Positions 1 through 9,287 of a stretch of 64,000 nt of DNA are shown piece after piece. Numbering within the stretch: position 1 is the stretch's first letter; each line of letters begins with the position of its first letter. This DNA is from an uncultured Flavobacteriaceae bacterium (GTDB lineage: Bacteria > Bacteroidota > Bacteroidia > Flavobacteriales > Flavobacteriaceae), in NCBI GenBank assembly GCA_937136455.1, contig CAKZOO010000066.1, forward strand, positions 62,001 to 126,000, in the 5' to 3' direction. The notes below the pieces were generated by a model. It was not told the DNA's origin and did no database searches. It was given only the letters and a program-made list of their open reading frames with translations. The position numbers were made by a program, and so were the translations under genes.

Positions 1-1
1 A

Positions 2-3000
2 ACGGATGAACACGGAAATTATGAAATATCTGCAATTCCTTATAGTGGGAATGGACAGTCGTTTACCATTATTCCAACCCTTGGAAAACACGCATTTAAT
101 CCTTCACAAGAACTCGCTTATATAGGAGCCAATTCATCGGTGGTCAACAATGTCGATTTTACAGATAAATCATCCTTCATATTTAAAGGTAATGTAGTCT
201 ATGACTCCAGAGGAGTATTTCCAGCGACATCAGATGAACCAATTACTGGAGATATAAAAGAAGGTGAAGTTTACAATGCCTACACCGTTGGAAACTTAAC
301 TTATCAAAAAGGAGAATATTGGGCTGAGAAAGATGAAAATGGAAACATTACTAAACTATTGCGCTATGCTAAGATTCCTGTTCCTAATGCATATGTTTAT
401 ATAGATGATTTACAGGTAATTGATGAAAATAATGTACCCATACAGACAGATGTCAACGGTCAATTCACCATTGAGGTTCCTATTGGTAAACACGCCATAA
501 CAATACGAAAAACTTCTCATGATTTTGAATTTGAAGGCCGCTTTCCTGCAAAGACTAGTGAGGATATCAATGGAGAAACCTTTGTAACAAACACCTATGT
601 TGATTTTTATGAAGATCGTGATGTTCCAATAACTTTTATTGATAACACTAAAGTAATAGTTGTTGGAAGAGTAGTTGGAGGTAATGTAGAAGCCGACAAA
701 CCAATAGGTTTTGGTTTTGATGGTGAAAAAATATATTCAAGTGAAGGAGCAATAGATGTTGTTTATACCTCAAAAAATAATATTGGTAAAGCAAAGTTAA
801 CTTTAGGTTATATGCCGGTTGGTGCTACCAGTATCACTCCTGAATATGAAACTTCATTTACAACCAATAGTGTTACAGGAGAATATAGGGTAAGTATTCT
901 TCCATTAAAATATACGCTATCAAAGAATAACTTAAACTTTGTAAGTGGTAAAAACCCTGATGATAAATTGCTTTTGGAATCGGATAAAGTAGTTAATTAT
1001 TCGGAGATAAAATCCCTTACATATCCTTCGTATTCAATCAATAATCAAACGATTACAGGGGATCAACCCTATCAAGAAATACTCTCGTTTACTCATTTAA
1101 CAGCTCCTGAGTCAACCGTTTTAAATCAAACGTGCTTAACATCTTATGAAAAGGATGGAAAAACCTATCAAATAGATAGTTTACAAAGACCTTTGTTATA
1201 TATGCAACTCAATTTTTACGCAATCAAAATAAAAACTTTTGAATCGTATTATAATTATGATGAAAGCCTAACAGAACCATCAGTAGATGAGGTTGCAGTT
1301 AAAGATAGAGAGCTTATCGTAACTAATAATTTAGCTAGAGAACAAAGTGGAACTATCACCTATGATGTTTCAGAAGATGGCATTACGTTATATATTTTTC
1401 AAGGAGGCTTACCAAATACAGATGCAGAACAAAATTATAAGAGAACTATAGATTTAAAGATGAGAGTGAATGAGATTGATTATCCTATTGCTAATTATGA
1501 ATCTGAAGGGATCGTATTAGGGGGAATTGAAGACGGTTCTAATACATTTATGACTGCAGGCCCTGATCAAGTAGATTTTATATTACGTGATCCTCCTGGG
1601 TCTAGTAGTTCAGCAACCATTGAAAAAGGGTCGAGTTTCTCTTTTGTAACAACTGGAAGTTATTCACATTCTGATGGAAACACAACAGAAGCAGAATTAA
1701 ATTTAGGAAATAAATGGGAAGTAGGAGGAGGAACACTTGGCCCATTAAATTCAACAGAATATATAAGTGATAGATTAAATAATATATCGGTACAGGTATC
1801 TTCTTCACGTGGAACTGATATAGAAAAAACGTATACATTTAATCAAAGTATTTCTACTAGTGATGAGCCACAGTGGGTGGGTAGTGATGCTGATTTGTAT
1901 ATTGGTACAGCTGCAAATATTTATTACGGAACTTTTGATAATTTAGTATTGAGTGATTCTGTTTCAGAAACCAAATCATCGGATTCAATTAAAGTAACCG
2001 ATGAAGATGGCAATGAGCTAGAATTTTATCCAACAGTAGAAAAAGGATTTTCATTTGTCGAATCTGAAGACAAAACAATATTTGTTTATAGTCAACATAC
2101 TATTTTAGAAGAAATAATCCCCAAACAGGAAGAAATTTTAGAGAAATTAAGAAGTGGTGAACTTACCCAAAATGAGGGTAATGTTAAAGATACTACATAC
2201 TATAAATCAAATATTAACCTTTGGAGGCAGACGATCCTTCAAAATGAATTAACTAAATACCAGGCATATAATGATCGAGAGGGATTAAAAACTTCTATAG
2301 AAAGTTTAATCAATGATTTAAAAGAGTCATCGGATACTAAAGATGGTCTTAGGAGTATGCTCAATGAAACGTTCTTCAAAAACATCTCGTTTGATACAGG
2401 GACAGGTGAGTTTACTCAAAGTTATGAGATTGAAGGTGTAAAAACTAAAACGCATATAACCACTACTCAAATTGATGAAGAAATAGGCGGAAAATTAGGT
2501 CTTAAATGGAATGAAAAAGGATTTGAAATTAAGACTCTATATACTCGAAGTTGGGATCATGAAGAAGGAGATGTAAACAGTCAAACAAATACGTTAAATG
2601 TAAGCTATTCATTTGCTGATTATGATGAGTTTAACATTCATTCAGTTGATGTAATTAATTCTTTTGACGGAAATGGACCAATTTTTATTACTAAAGCCGG
2701 AGAGACCTCTTGTCCCTACGAAGGATCTGAAAAATCTCATTTTTACAACCCTGATCATGAAAATGTAACTAATCCAGATACTGATATAAAGGAATTAAAT
2801 CCTCTCACAGAAAGTATGGATCTTTCAGTAGGTACAATAGCTTTAGAAATTCCAGAATTAACGGTAGAGGTAGCTTCAGTGAGTAATATTCCTGATGGTC
2901 GTAATGCAGAATATGTTTTAAAACTCAGAAACGTCAGTACCATTGAAAATGAAGCGCTATTTAGATTAAAAGTCGATCAAACCACAAATCCTCACAATGC

Positions 3001-6000
3001 CGATATTAATATTGACTCTGATGGAGTTGAATTAATTATTCCTTCAGGAGAAACAATTGAATATACAGTTACTCTTGCTAAAGTTGTGGAAGATCAGTTT
3101 GATTATGAGGATATTCGAATCTATCTAGAATCTGCTTGTGGTGGAGTTGAGAGAAATTCATTTTTAGTTAATTTAGGAACTGGATTAAGAGGTGAAGTTT
3201 TTCTTTCAGCTCATTTTGTCCCAGCTTGTTCGCCAGTTACTATTACCGCTCCAGATGAAAATTGGTTGATGAACAGAAATACCACTTTTACTGGAGATGA
3301 AACAAATCCTGTGATGATTACCCTTAGTGAATACAATACAGAATTTGAAAGTTTAAATAAAATAAGTTTAGAATATCGTTATAAGGGAACACCAAATTGG
3401 ATAGGATTAAAAACCTATTACAAAGATGAGGAGGCCTATAATGATGCCATTAGTGGAGGTGATACCAATGTAGCTTTAATAGATGGAGCTCAATTAAATT
3501 ACGCTTGGGATATTGCCGGTCTAGGACTTGCTGATGGTGACTACGAACTCAGAGCACGAACCGATTGTTATAACGGAACTGGATTTGTTTCTGAGACCAT
3601 TGAGGGATCTATCGATTTAACATCGCCAGTCTTATTTGGAACACCTACTCCTAAAAATGGAATTTTAGGTCTTGGGGATGATTTATCACTTCGATTTAAT
3701 GAACCTGTTAAAAAGAACGGTACGGTATCTAAGTTTGAATTTTTAGTTCAGAAAAATCAACTAGCTGTTAATCATGAAGTTTCACTTGCTTTTAATGGAC
3801 AATCAAATTCTGCAACGATTCAAAGACCTTCACTTTCAAATGGTGATTTTAGTATCGAGTTTTGGTTAAAGAACACTAGTGGAGAAGGATCGTCAACATT
3901 AATAAGTCAACAAGATGGTATTAAAGTTACTTTGATCAATGATAAGTTGAATTTTAGTGTTGGAGCTGTATCTATTGAAAGGGAAATCATGAAAGATAAT
4001 AGCTTTAATCACTATGCGCTTACCTATAATGATACACAACAAGTGATGAGTATTTTTGAAAATGGAGATTTAAAATTTTTTGATACAGTTGGTAAGGTAT
4101 TATTTGCTAACAGTAATCCAATAGTGATTGGAGGTAGTTCATTTTCTGGTAATATTCACGATTTAAGAATATGGAAAAAGACACTATCTAAAGATGATAC
4201 TTCCTTAGAGATGAATAATGTCCTAACGGGACATGAAAAGAATCTCATTGGTTACTGGCCTATGAATGAAGGGCATGGAGACCTTGCGTACGATATTGCT
4301 CGTTACAAACATTTAATCATTGAAAATGCCAATTGGGATATCAAGCCAAAGGGGTTTTCTTATGAGTTTAATGGTGAAAACTATTTGGATTTTGATCAAA
4401 TGTCTAAGGTAATTATCACTAATGAAATGGATGCTACTTTATCTTTCTGGATGAAATCAAATCAACATACAAATGCTACTTTAATTTCAAATGGAACTCA
4501 TGATTACGACGATGACGGAATATTTGATAAAGTTGATGTTGATGTAAATGGAGATGGTGTCATAGATAATGGAGCTGACCAAGACAATGATGGAATAAAG
4601 GATGCTGCAGATGCTGACGTGAATGGTGATGGAGAAATCGATAATGGAATTGATGTCGATGGAAATGGGGTTAATGATGCCTATGATAGTCCTTCAAATA
4701 CCTGGAATTTGGACCTTGAAAATGGAATATTAGTATTGCATTCAGAGGGTGATGCTTATTCCTTTGGAAACAGATTACTCAACGATGATAGTTGGCATCA
4801 TATAGCGATGAGTTTGTCTAGAAATGGAACGATTCGTATGTATATAGACGGAGATGAACTCAGTTCTTATGCGAGTACAGCAATTGGAGGTTTTGAATCA
4901 GGACATTTGTTTGTGGGTGCTAGAGGGCATATCAATAATGATACTTCCATAGAAATCGATCGTTACTACAAAGGAATGATTGATGAGCTTCGAATTTGGA
5001 ATTCATCGCGAACTGCAGATCAAATTCTCGAAGATCAATATTTTGAAGTTGATTTAGAAACAACAGGTTTGTTGTTCTATAGTCCCTTCAATGTGTTAGC
5101 TCCTACAACCTCTTCAGGTCCAAGTGGTCCTAAGTATTACTATCCTGTTAGTTCAAGCTCAGGATCCAAGCTTAGTTCATATGCGAATGTTTATGGAGAA
5201 CTCTTGCCTTCAGAAGTCACTCCAGGAGTCAAACCCTATCGACCTACAGAATCACTAAACGTCAATGCAATCATCAGCGGATCTGAACTATTATTAAACC
5301 CTGATATAACAGATTGGGCTAGCGTTGAAGGTAAAATAGCAACTATCACCGTATCAGGACTTAATGATCTATCTGATAACAAACAAGCTTCTCCAGTTAC
5401 TTGGAGTACTTATATTAGTAAAAACCCTGTAAAATGGTTTGTTGAAGGTCATAGTGATATAGTTCATATTGTTCATAGAACAGAAAAAGGAACAGGATTT
5501 GAGATTACTTTAGTCAATCAAGGGGGGGCTTATGAATCGTTTAGTATTGATGCTCCAAGTTGGCTAACGCTTTCCTCTAAATCTGGAACACTTGATCCGA
5601 ATAGTACCTTGACGATATCTGCAGTGGCGGATGAGAAACTAGCTACTGGAGACTACAATGAAGTTTTGTCATTGACTACCGATTACGGATTTAATGAACA
5701 AATACACTTAGAATTCAGAGTCTTGGCAGTAGAACCAGACTTCTCATTTGATCCATCTGCCTTTACTAAATCGATGAATATTATCGGAAAAGTGAAAATT
5801 GATGAAATCTTTACCAATGATATCTATGATAAAGTTATCGTAAAAGTAGGTGAAGAAGTTAGGGGTGTTGGTTCTGTTTTATTTGATGAAGATCTGAATG
5901 AATACTTTGTTTATATTACTGTTTACAGTAATGCTGATGAAAGTGAAAGACTCAGTTTTTATATTTGGGACGCTGAGGTTGGAAAACTTCGCGAAGCACT

Positions 6001-7246
6001 TCTAAATGACGAATTGTTTGTTGATTTTGTAGAGAATGAAATAATCGGAACCTATCTAAATCCTGCAATCATTAAAAATACCGATGTGGAAACTCAAGAA
6101 ATTCCACTTAACAAAGGATGGAATTGGGTGTCGTTTAATGTTCAGGATCCAGATTTTGACGATTTAAATGCACTTACTAAAGAATTAGATCTCAGTACTT
6201 CTGATATTATTCAATCGAATGCTCCTGCATTATTTGATGCTTATCAAAAGGATGATTATAATCCTGATAATAGTGGCTGGTCGGGTTCTCTATCGGCTTA
6301 TGGAGGTGTTAATGTCAATCGTATGTATAAGATAAAAGTGGCAAAAGCTCAGAACTTTGTTGTGAAGGGAGTTCCAGTTGATTTAAGTGATTGGTATTTT
6401 GAAGTGACTGAAAATTGGAATTGGTTGCCCTTTGTAGGATTAAGTAATCAACCGATAAAAGATGCTCTTGCAAATTTTGACGCAAGTGAAGGAGATTTGA
6501 TTAAATCTCAGAATGAATTTGCGATCTACAGTGCTGAAATAGGTTGGAAAGGATCGCTAGATTATCTCGATGAAGGTGTTGGTTATATGCTTAAATCAGC
6601 TAAAGCGCAGCAATTTAGTTATCCTATCTATTTAGATCAAACGATGGCTAAGTACAACAATTCATCTAAAGGAATTGAAAGTGATTTAACACACGATGAC
6701 CTTATAAGAGAATTTAATTCTTATCCAAGTACTATGAGTGCTGTTGTGAAGCTTCCTTTGGGTTATAATCAAATTGCTTTCTACGATCAAAATATGAAAT
6801 TGAGAGGAATTGCAAATACAAGAGAGGTAAATGGTGAATCACTTGCTTTTGTGACGCTTCACGGTGATCAAACCGAGGAACTGATTGCGTTTATAGGTTC
6901 AGAATCTAAGGAATTGACCTCAACAGCTCATGCAGTAAGTTTTTCAAACAACAGTATTTTGGGAAGTCTAAAAGAACCTTATATTATTGAGTTGTTAAAA
7001 GATAAGGTGACATTCTATCCAAATCCATTTACGGATCATTTTGAATTAGCGATTAAATCTGATGAAAGTACTTCAGCAGAGCTCATCATTACCAATCTAA
7101 ATAATCAAATGGTATTTAGAGAAACTGTTGAATTAGTAGTAGGTGAAAACTTAGTTAAACGCCAGGTTAATGTTCAAACGGGAGTTTATGTTCTTAGAAT
7201 CATTATTGGAGATACAACTCTTGTAAGTAAAATAGTTAAACAGTAA
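2..7246 (+). CDS. Giant T9SS-exported LamG / calcium-repeat surface protein (5' end outside window)
   Basis: The frame is open to the left edge (reading TDEHGNYEIS from base 2), so the GTG at 140 used by the ORF track is internal and the true N terminus is missing. Using ORF-track numbering, I see a carboxypeptidase-regulatory-like fold near 75-190. Two LamG (concanavalin-like) domains follow near 1210-1390 and 1405-1650. Aspartate-rich thrombospondin-3-like repeats (1455-1516) interrupt the second LamG. A BACON-like segment lies near 1785-1870, a small-secreted-protein module near 1880-1960, and two GWNW-type repeats at 1993-2165. The C terminus (YPNPF start, VYVLRI, ending VSKIVKQ) is a type A T9SS sorting domain. 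The protein is therefore probably exported through the outer membrane and anchored or released. Ligand unknown; carbohydrate or adhesive binding is an inference. Confidence 0.9.
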   Translation, partial: TDEHGNYEISAIPYSGNGQSFTIIPTLGKHAFNPSQELAYIGANSSVVNNVDFTDKSSFIFKGNVVYDSRGVFPATSDEPITGDIKEGEVYNAYTVGNLTYQKGEYWAEKDENGNITKLLRYAKIPVPNAYVYIDDLQVIDENNVPIQTDVNGQFTIEVPIGKHAITIRKTSHDFEFEGRFPAKTSEDINGETFVTNTYVDFYEDRDVPITFIDNTKVIVVGRVVGGNVEADKPIGFGFDGEKIYSSEGAIDVVYTSKNNIGKAKLTLGYMPVGATSITPEYETSFTTNSVTGEYRVSILPLKYTLSKNNLNFVSGKNPDDKLLLESDKVVNYSEIKSLTYPSYSINNQTITGDQPYQEILSFTHLTAPESTVLNQTCLTSYEKDGKTYQIDSLQRPLLYMQLNFYAIKIKTFESYYNYDESLTEPSVDEVAVKDRELIVTNNLAREQSGTITYDVSEDGITLYIFQGGLPNTDAEQNYKRTIDLKMRVNEIDYPIANYESEGIVLGGIEDGSNTFMTAGPDQVDFILRDPPGSSSSATIEKGSSFSFVTTGSYSHSDGNTTEAELNLGNKWEVGGGTLGPLNSTEYISDRLNNISVQVSSSRGTDIEKTYTFNQSISTSDEPQWVGSDADLYIGTAANIYYGTFDNLVLSDSVSETKSSDSIKVTDEDGNELEFYPTVEKGFSFVESEDKTIFVYSQHTILEEIIPKQEEILEKLRSGELTQNEGNVKDTTYYKSNINLWRQTILQNELTKYQAYNDREGLKTSIESLINDLKESSDTKDGLRSMLNETFFKNISFDTGTGEFTQSYEIEGVKTKTHITTTQIDEEIGGKLGLKWNEKGFEIKTLYTRSWDHEEGDVNSQTNTLNVSYSFADYDEFNIHSVDVINSFDGNGPIFITKAGETSCPYEGSEKSHFYNPDHENVTNPDTDIKELNPLTESMDLSVGTIALEIPELTVEVASVSNIPDGRNAEYVLKLRNVSTIENEALFRLKVDQTTNPHNADINIDSDGVELIIPSGETIEYTVTLAKVVEDQFDYEDIRIYLESACGGVERNSFLVNLGTGLRGEVFLSAHFVPACSPVTITAPDENWLMNRNTTFTGDETNPVMITLSEYNTEFESLNKISLEYRYKGTPNWIGLKTYYKDEEAYNDAISGGDTNVALIDGAQLNYAWDIAGLGLADGDYELRARTDCYNGTGFVSETIEGSIDLTSPVLFGTPTPKNGILGLGDDLSLRFNEPVKKNGTVSKFEFLVQKNQLAVNHEVSLAFNGQSNSATIQRPSLSNGDFSIEFWLKNTSGEGSSTLISQQDGIKVTLINDKLNFSVGAVSIEREIMKDNSFNHYALTYNDTQQVMSIFENGDLKFFDTVGKVLFANSNPIVIGGSSFSGNIHDLRIWKKTLSKDDTSLEMNNVLTGHEKNLIGYWPMNEGHGDLAYDIARYKHLIIENANWDIKPKGFSYEFNGENYLDFDQMSKVIITNEMDATLSFWMKSNQHTNATLISNGTHDYDDDGIFDKVDVDVNGDGVIDNGADQDNDGIKDAADADVNGDGEIDNGIDVDGNGVNDAYDSPSNTWNLDLENGILVLHSEGDAYSFGNRLLNDDSWHHIAMSLSRNGTIRMYIDGDELSSYASTAIGGFESGHLFVGARGHINNDTSIEIDRYYKGMIDELRIWNSSRTADQILEDQYFEVDLETTGLLFYSPFNVLAPTTSSGPSGPKYYYPVSSSSGSKLSSYANVYGELLPSEVTPGVKPYRPTESLNVNAIISGSELLLNPDITDWASVEGKIATITVSGLNDLSDNKQASPVTWSTYISKNPVKWFVEGHSDIVHIVHRTEKGTGFEITLVNQGGAYESFSIDAPSWLTLSSKSGTLDPNSTLTISAVADEKLATGDYNEVLSLTTDYGFNEQIHLEFRVLAVEPDFSFDPSAFTKSMNIIGKVKIDEIFTNDIYDKVIVKVGEEVRGVGSVLFDEDLNEYFVYITVYSNADESERLSFYIWDAEVGKLREALLNDELFVDFVENEIIGTYLNPAIIKNTDVETQEIPLNKGWNWVSFNVQDPDFDDLNALTKELDLSTSDIIQSNAPALFDAYQKDDYNPDNSGWSGSLSAYGGVNVNRMYKIKVAKAQNFVVKGVPVDLSDWYFEVTENWNWLPFVGLSNQPIKDALANFDASEGDLIKSQNEFAIYSAEIGWKGSLDYLDEGVGYMLKSAKAQQFSYPIYLDQTMAKYNNSSKGIESDLTHDDLIREFNSYPSTMSAVVKLPLGYNQIAFYDQNMKLRGIANTREVNGESLAFVTLHGDQTEELIAFIGSESKELTSTAHAVSFSNNSILGSLKEPYIIELLKDKVTFYPNPFTDHFELAIKSDESTSAELIITNLNNQMVFRETVELVVGENLVKRQVNVQTGVYVLRIIIGDTTLVSKIVKQ
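4502..4687 (+). other. Calcium-binding thrombospondin-3-like repeats inside LamG domain 2
   Basis: This stretch encodes repeated Asp/Asn/Gly motifs of the type DxNGDGxxD (DYDDDGIFD, DVNGDGVID, DQDNDGIKD, DVNGDGEID, DVDGNGVND). It starts just after the LamG strand ending in TLIS and the LamG core resumes at TWNLDLENG, so it sits in a loop of that domain. Such motifs usually bind calcium; that is family knowledge and was not tested here. Confidence 0.8.
6116..6634 (+). repeat. Two tandem diverged protein repeats (GWNW / NWNW type)
   Basis: Copy 1 covers about 6116-6412 and copy 2 about 6413-6634. Both run: WNW start, an acidic helix-like part, a D-I/L-I-x-S-x-N/Q motif, then GW-x-GSL, and a closing Y-K-I/L-K-x-A-K-A-Q segment. 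DNA identity is low, so the duplication is old. Repeats of this kind are often found just before T9SS sorting domains in Bacteroidota. Confidence 0.75.
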
Positions 7247-7268
7247 ATAGATTTAGATACTAATTCTT

Positions 7269-8174
7269 ATGAAAAAACTAGTATTACTTATTGTGTTGTT
7301 ACAGATTTCAGTGGTACAACTGTATGCTCAGAATCCACCTTGGAATGTCGATGAGAGTGCATATCAATTTACAATGACGTTTATAGCAAAACTCAATGTA
7401 GATGGGATTCAACTCGATGACACTAATGATGTAGTAGGAGCTTTTGTTGGAAATAATTGTAGAGGAGTCGCTCATTTGACTTTTGTGGAAAGCAAGGATG
7501 ATTACTATGCTTATTTAACTGTGTTTTCAAATTCTCAAGATGAGGTAATTTCTTTCAAAGTATACGATAGTTCCAAAAGTACTATTACACAAATTAATAA
7601 GACCGTTCAATTCAAATCAGGTACTAATAATGGTGATTTATTTCAGTCTTTTAGTATTGCTGAGCCTGCTTTAAAGAGTGAGGCCGAACTATTGTCCTTT
7701 CAGTTTGGGGGATCTGATTCCAATAAAGTGAAAATAAGTGGTGATAGTGTTGAAGTTAATTTGGATCAAAGCTTTGACCTTTCAAATTTGAGACCTGAAT
7801 TTACCATAAGTGAAGGAGCTAAACTATATAAGAATGGAGAAGAACTCTTCTCCTCTGAAAAGAGCGATGATTTTACTTCAGAAATCACCTATAGTGTTTT
7901 ATCAGAAGATGAATCAACACTTAACACTTATAGTGTCAATGTATATCAAAATGCATTTTACAAGAAAGATGCTGTATGTTATACTGGCGGTGCGATCAAA
8001 GTTGTTTCCAATCAAGAAGGGGCTAGTGTTGAACTCATCAGTGATGGTAATAGTAGATATTCAAAAAGTATTACTGATGGTGTCGCTGAGTTTACTGATT
8101 TGGAAAGCACTTTTTACACGGTTACCATTGGGAATCAAACAAAAAAAATTCAGATTAATATGATTACAAAATAA
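7269..8174 (+). CDS. Secreted protein sharing a module with the upstream giant protein
   Basis: A 301-residue product with a clear signal peptide (MKKLVLLIVLLQISVVQLYAQ). Residues about 30-105 form a module (FIAKLNVDG, DDTNDVVGAFV, CRGVA, YLTVFSN, ISFKVYD). It aligns with residues 1880-1960 of the preceding giant protein (KVKIDEIF, RGVGSVLF, YITVYSN, LSFYIWD). The C-terminal part (CYTGGAIKV onward) resembles small beta-sandwich segments common in Bacteroidota secreted proteins. No T9SS sorting domain is visible. It starts 22 bases after the giant gene and is probably co-transcribed with it. Function unknown; a periplasmic or surface partner of the giant protein is an inference. Confidence 0.85.
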   Translation: MKKLVLLIVLLQISVVQLYAQNPPWNVDESAYQFTMTFIAKLNVDGIQLDDTNDVVGAFVGNNCRGVAHLTFVESKDDYYAYLTVFSNSQDEVISFKVYDSSKSTITQINKTVQFKSGTNNGDLFQSFSIAEPALKSEAELLSFQFGGSDSNKVKISGDSVEVNLDQSFDLSNLRPEFTISEGAKLYKNGEELFSSEKSDDFTSEITYSVLSEDESTLNTYSVNVYQNAFYKKDAVCYTGGAIKVVSNQEGASVELISDGNSRYSKSITDGVAEFTDLESTFYTVTIGNQTKKIQINMITK

Positions 8175-8175
8175 G

Positions 8176-8307
8176 ATGAAAAAAAAGTTTACGTATAGTT
8201 TTCAAATTCTAGCTTTTATATTAATTATAGTGCTATTTACCAAATGCAAACAAGAAGAATTTGATTGTACTACTGTGGTTCAACCTGAATATGAATTAGT
8301 AGAATAA
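8176..8307 (+). CDS. Small candidate lipoprotein, 43 residues (absent from ORF track)
   Basis: ATG one base after the preceding stop opens a 43-codon frame ending at TAA 8305-8307. It encodes a lysine-rich start (MKKKFTYSF), a hydrophobic stretch (ILAFILIIVLF) and then TKCKQEEFDC, followed by an acidic tail. The hydrophobic segment plus Cys resembles a lipoprotein signal, although Lys before the Cys is not a standard lipobox. The spacing (1 base to the upstream gene, 11 bases to the downstream YHYH gene) fits translation within the same operon. No homologue is recognised. It could also be a remnant of a longer gene. Confidence 0.55.
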   Translation: MKKKFTYSFQILAFILIIVLFTKCKQEEFDCTTVVQPEYELVE

Positions 8308-8318
8308 AGAGATATAAA

Positions 8319-9287
8319 ATGAATAGATTAAAAAATAATCAAATGTTTTATCCAATCGTGTTTATGATACTTTCTCTTAGCTGCAATAAGAGTGAAGAAC
8401 CAGTTGAGGAGCAAAGCTGTACTACAGATCAAGTTTTAGACGATACAAGAGGTGTGTGTAATGAAACCCTGCCATTTGATTCATCATATCACGAAACGAT
8501 TTCAGGATCTGTGAGAACTATAACAGCAAATAGTATTCCCAATCACAAAGTAGGGTTGTTTGGAAAAGTTGCTGGAGCCTTAAATCCTAATGTGATTACT
8601 GAGCAATCAGAAACATACCAAATCAGTTCTAATCCATCAATAGCATCAGAATTAACCCCTTTATTGTCGACTCAAGGAGTTGTTCCAAATGCTGGACCTC
8701 AATATTCATTTGGAATTATATTTAACGGGGTAGAATTAGATCCTACTCCAGCTGAGCCTTTTCCTCATGAAGGTATTTTTAGTTCAAATGTCAATTGGGA
8801 ATGGAATTTAGAAGCCCTTAATGTAAATCTAGGTTTGGATTGTAATAACGCACATGTACAACCTCAAGGAAAGTATCACTACCACGGATCGCCATTGCTG
8901 TATTTGGAAAATTTAAATCTTCCTACCGATAAAATGACTCTTGTGGGATATGCAGCAGATGGTTTTCCAATCTATTATAAATACGCTTTTGCTGTTGCAA
9001 CTGATAATACTTCACAAGTAATTGCCATGACATCAAGTTATCAGTTAAAAACAGGAAATAGACCAGGTGATGGAATTACTGCACCATGCGATGTGTACAA
9101 TGGTATTTATTCAAATGATTACGAGTATATCAATGACTTAGGGAGCTTAGATGAAGCGAATGGAAGAACAGGTATTACACCTGAGTATCCAGATGGAACT
9201 TATTATTATGTCCTAACAGATGAATTTCCATCGATTCCCAGATATTTTAAAGGAACTCCATCTGATGACTTTAAAATTGGAAGATAA
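8319..9287 (+). CDS. YHYH-domain lipoprotein
   Basis: A 322-residue product. The N-terminal signal ends in a lipobox-like LSLSC with Cys at about residue 22, so it is probably a lipoprotein. The central and C-terminal part carries the signature of the YHYH family: NNAHVQPQGKYHYHG with YHYH at residues 186-189, followed by GYAADGFPIYY and a C-terminal LTDEFPSIPRYFKG block. Length and motif order suit the family, whose biochemical role is not established. The His-rich motif suggests metal binding, which is inference. It lies in a run of secreted-protein genes and the next gene begins at its stop codon. Confidence 0.88.
   Translation: MNRLKNNQMFYPIVFMILSLSCNKSEEPVEEQSCTTDQVLDDTRGVCNETLPFDSSYHETISGSVRTITANSIPNHKVGLFGKVAGALNPNVITEQSETYQISSNPSIASELTPLLSTQGVVPNAGPQYSFGIIFNGVELDPTPAEPFPHEGIFSSNVNWEWNLEALNVNLGLDCNNAHVQPQGKYHYHGSPLLYLENLNLPTDKMTLVGYAADGFPIYYKYAFAVATDNTSQVIAMTSSYQLKTGNRPGDGITAPCDVYNGIYSNDYEYINDLGSLDEANGRTGITPEYPDGTYYYVLTDEFPSIPRYFKGTPSDDFKIGR

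Noticed and set aside
140-142. GTG at 140 as the start of the giant protein
   Set aside because: The frame is open to base 2 and the upstream codons read like the same beta-rich domain; the gene simply begins outside the window.
4502-4687. Repeats mistaken for a CRISPR array or DNA microsatellite
   Set aside because: Repeats are imperfect, in frame and encode calcium-binding motifs; no spacers of equal length.
7810-8163. 117-residue ORF inside the 7269-8174 gene
   Set aside because: Same-strand shadow of a gene with signal peptide and recognisable module; no independent support.
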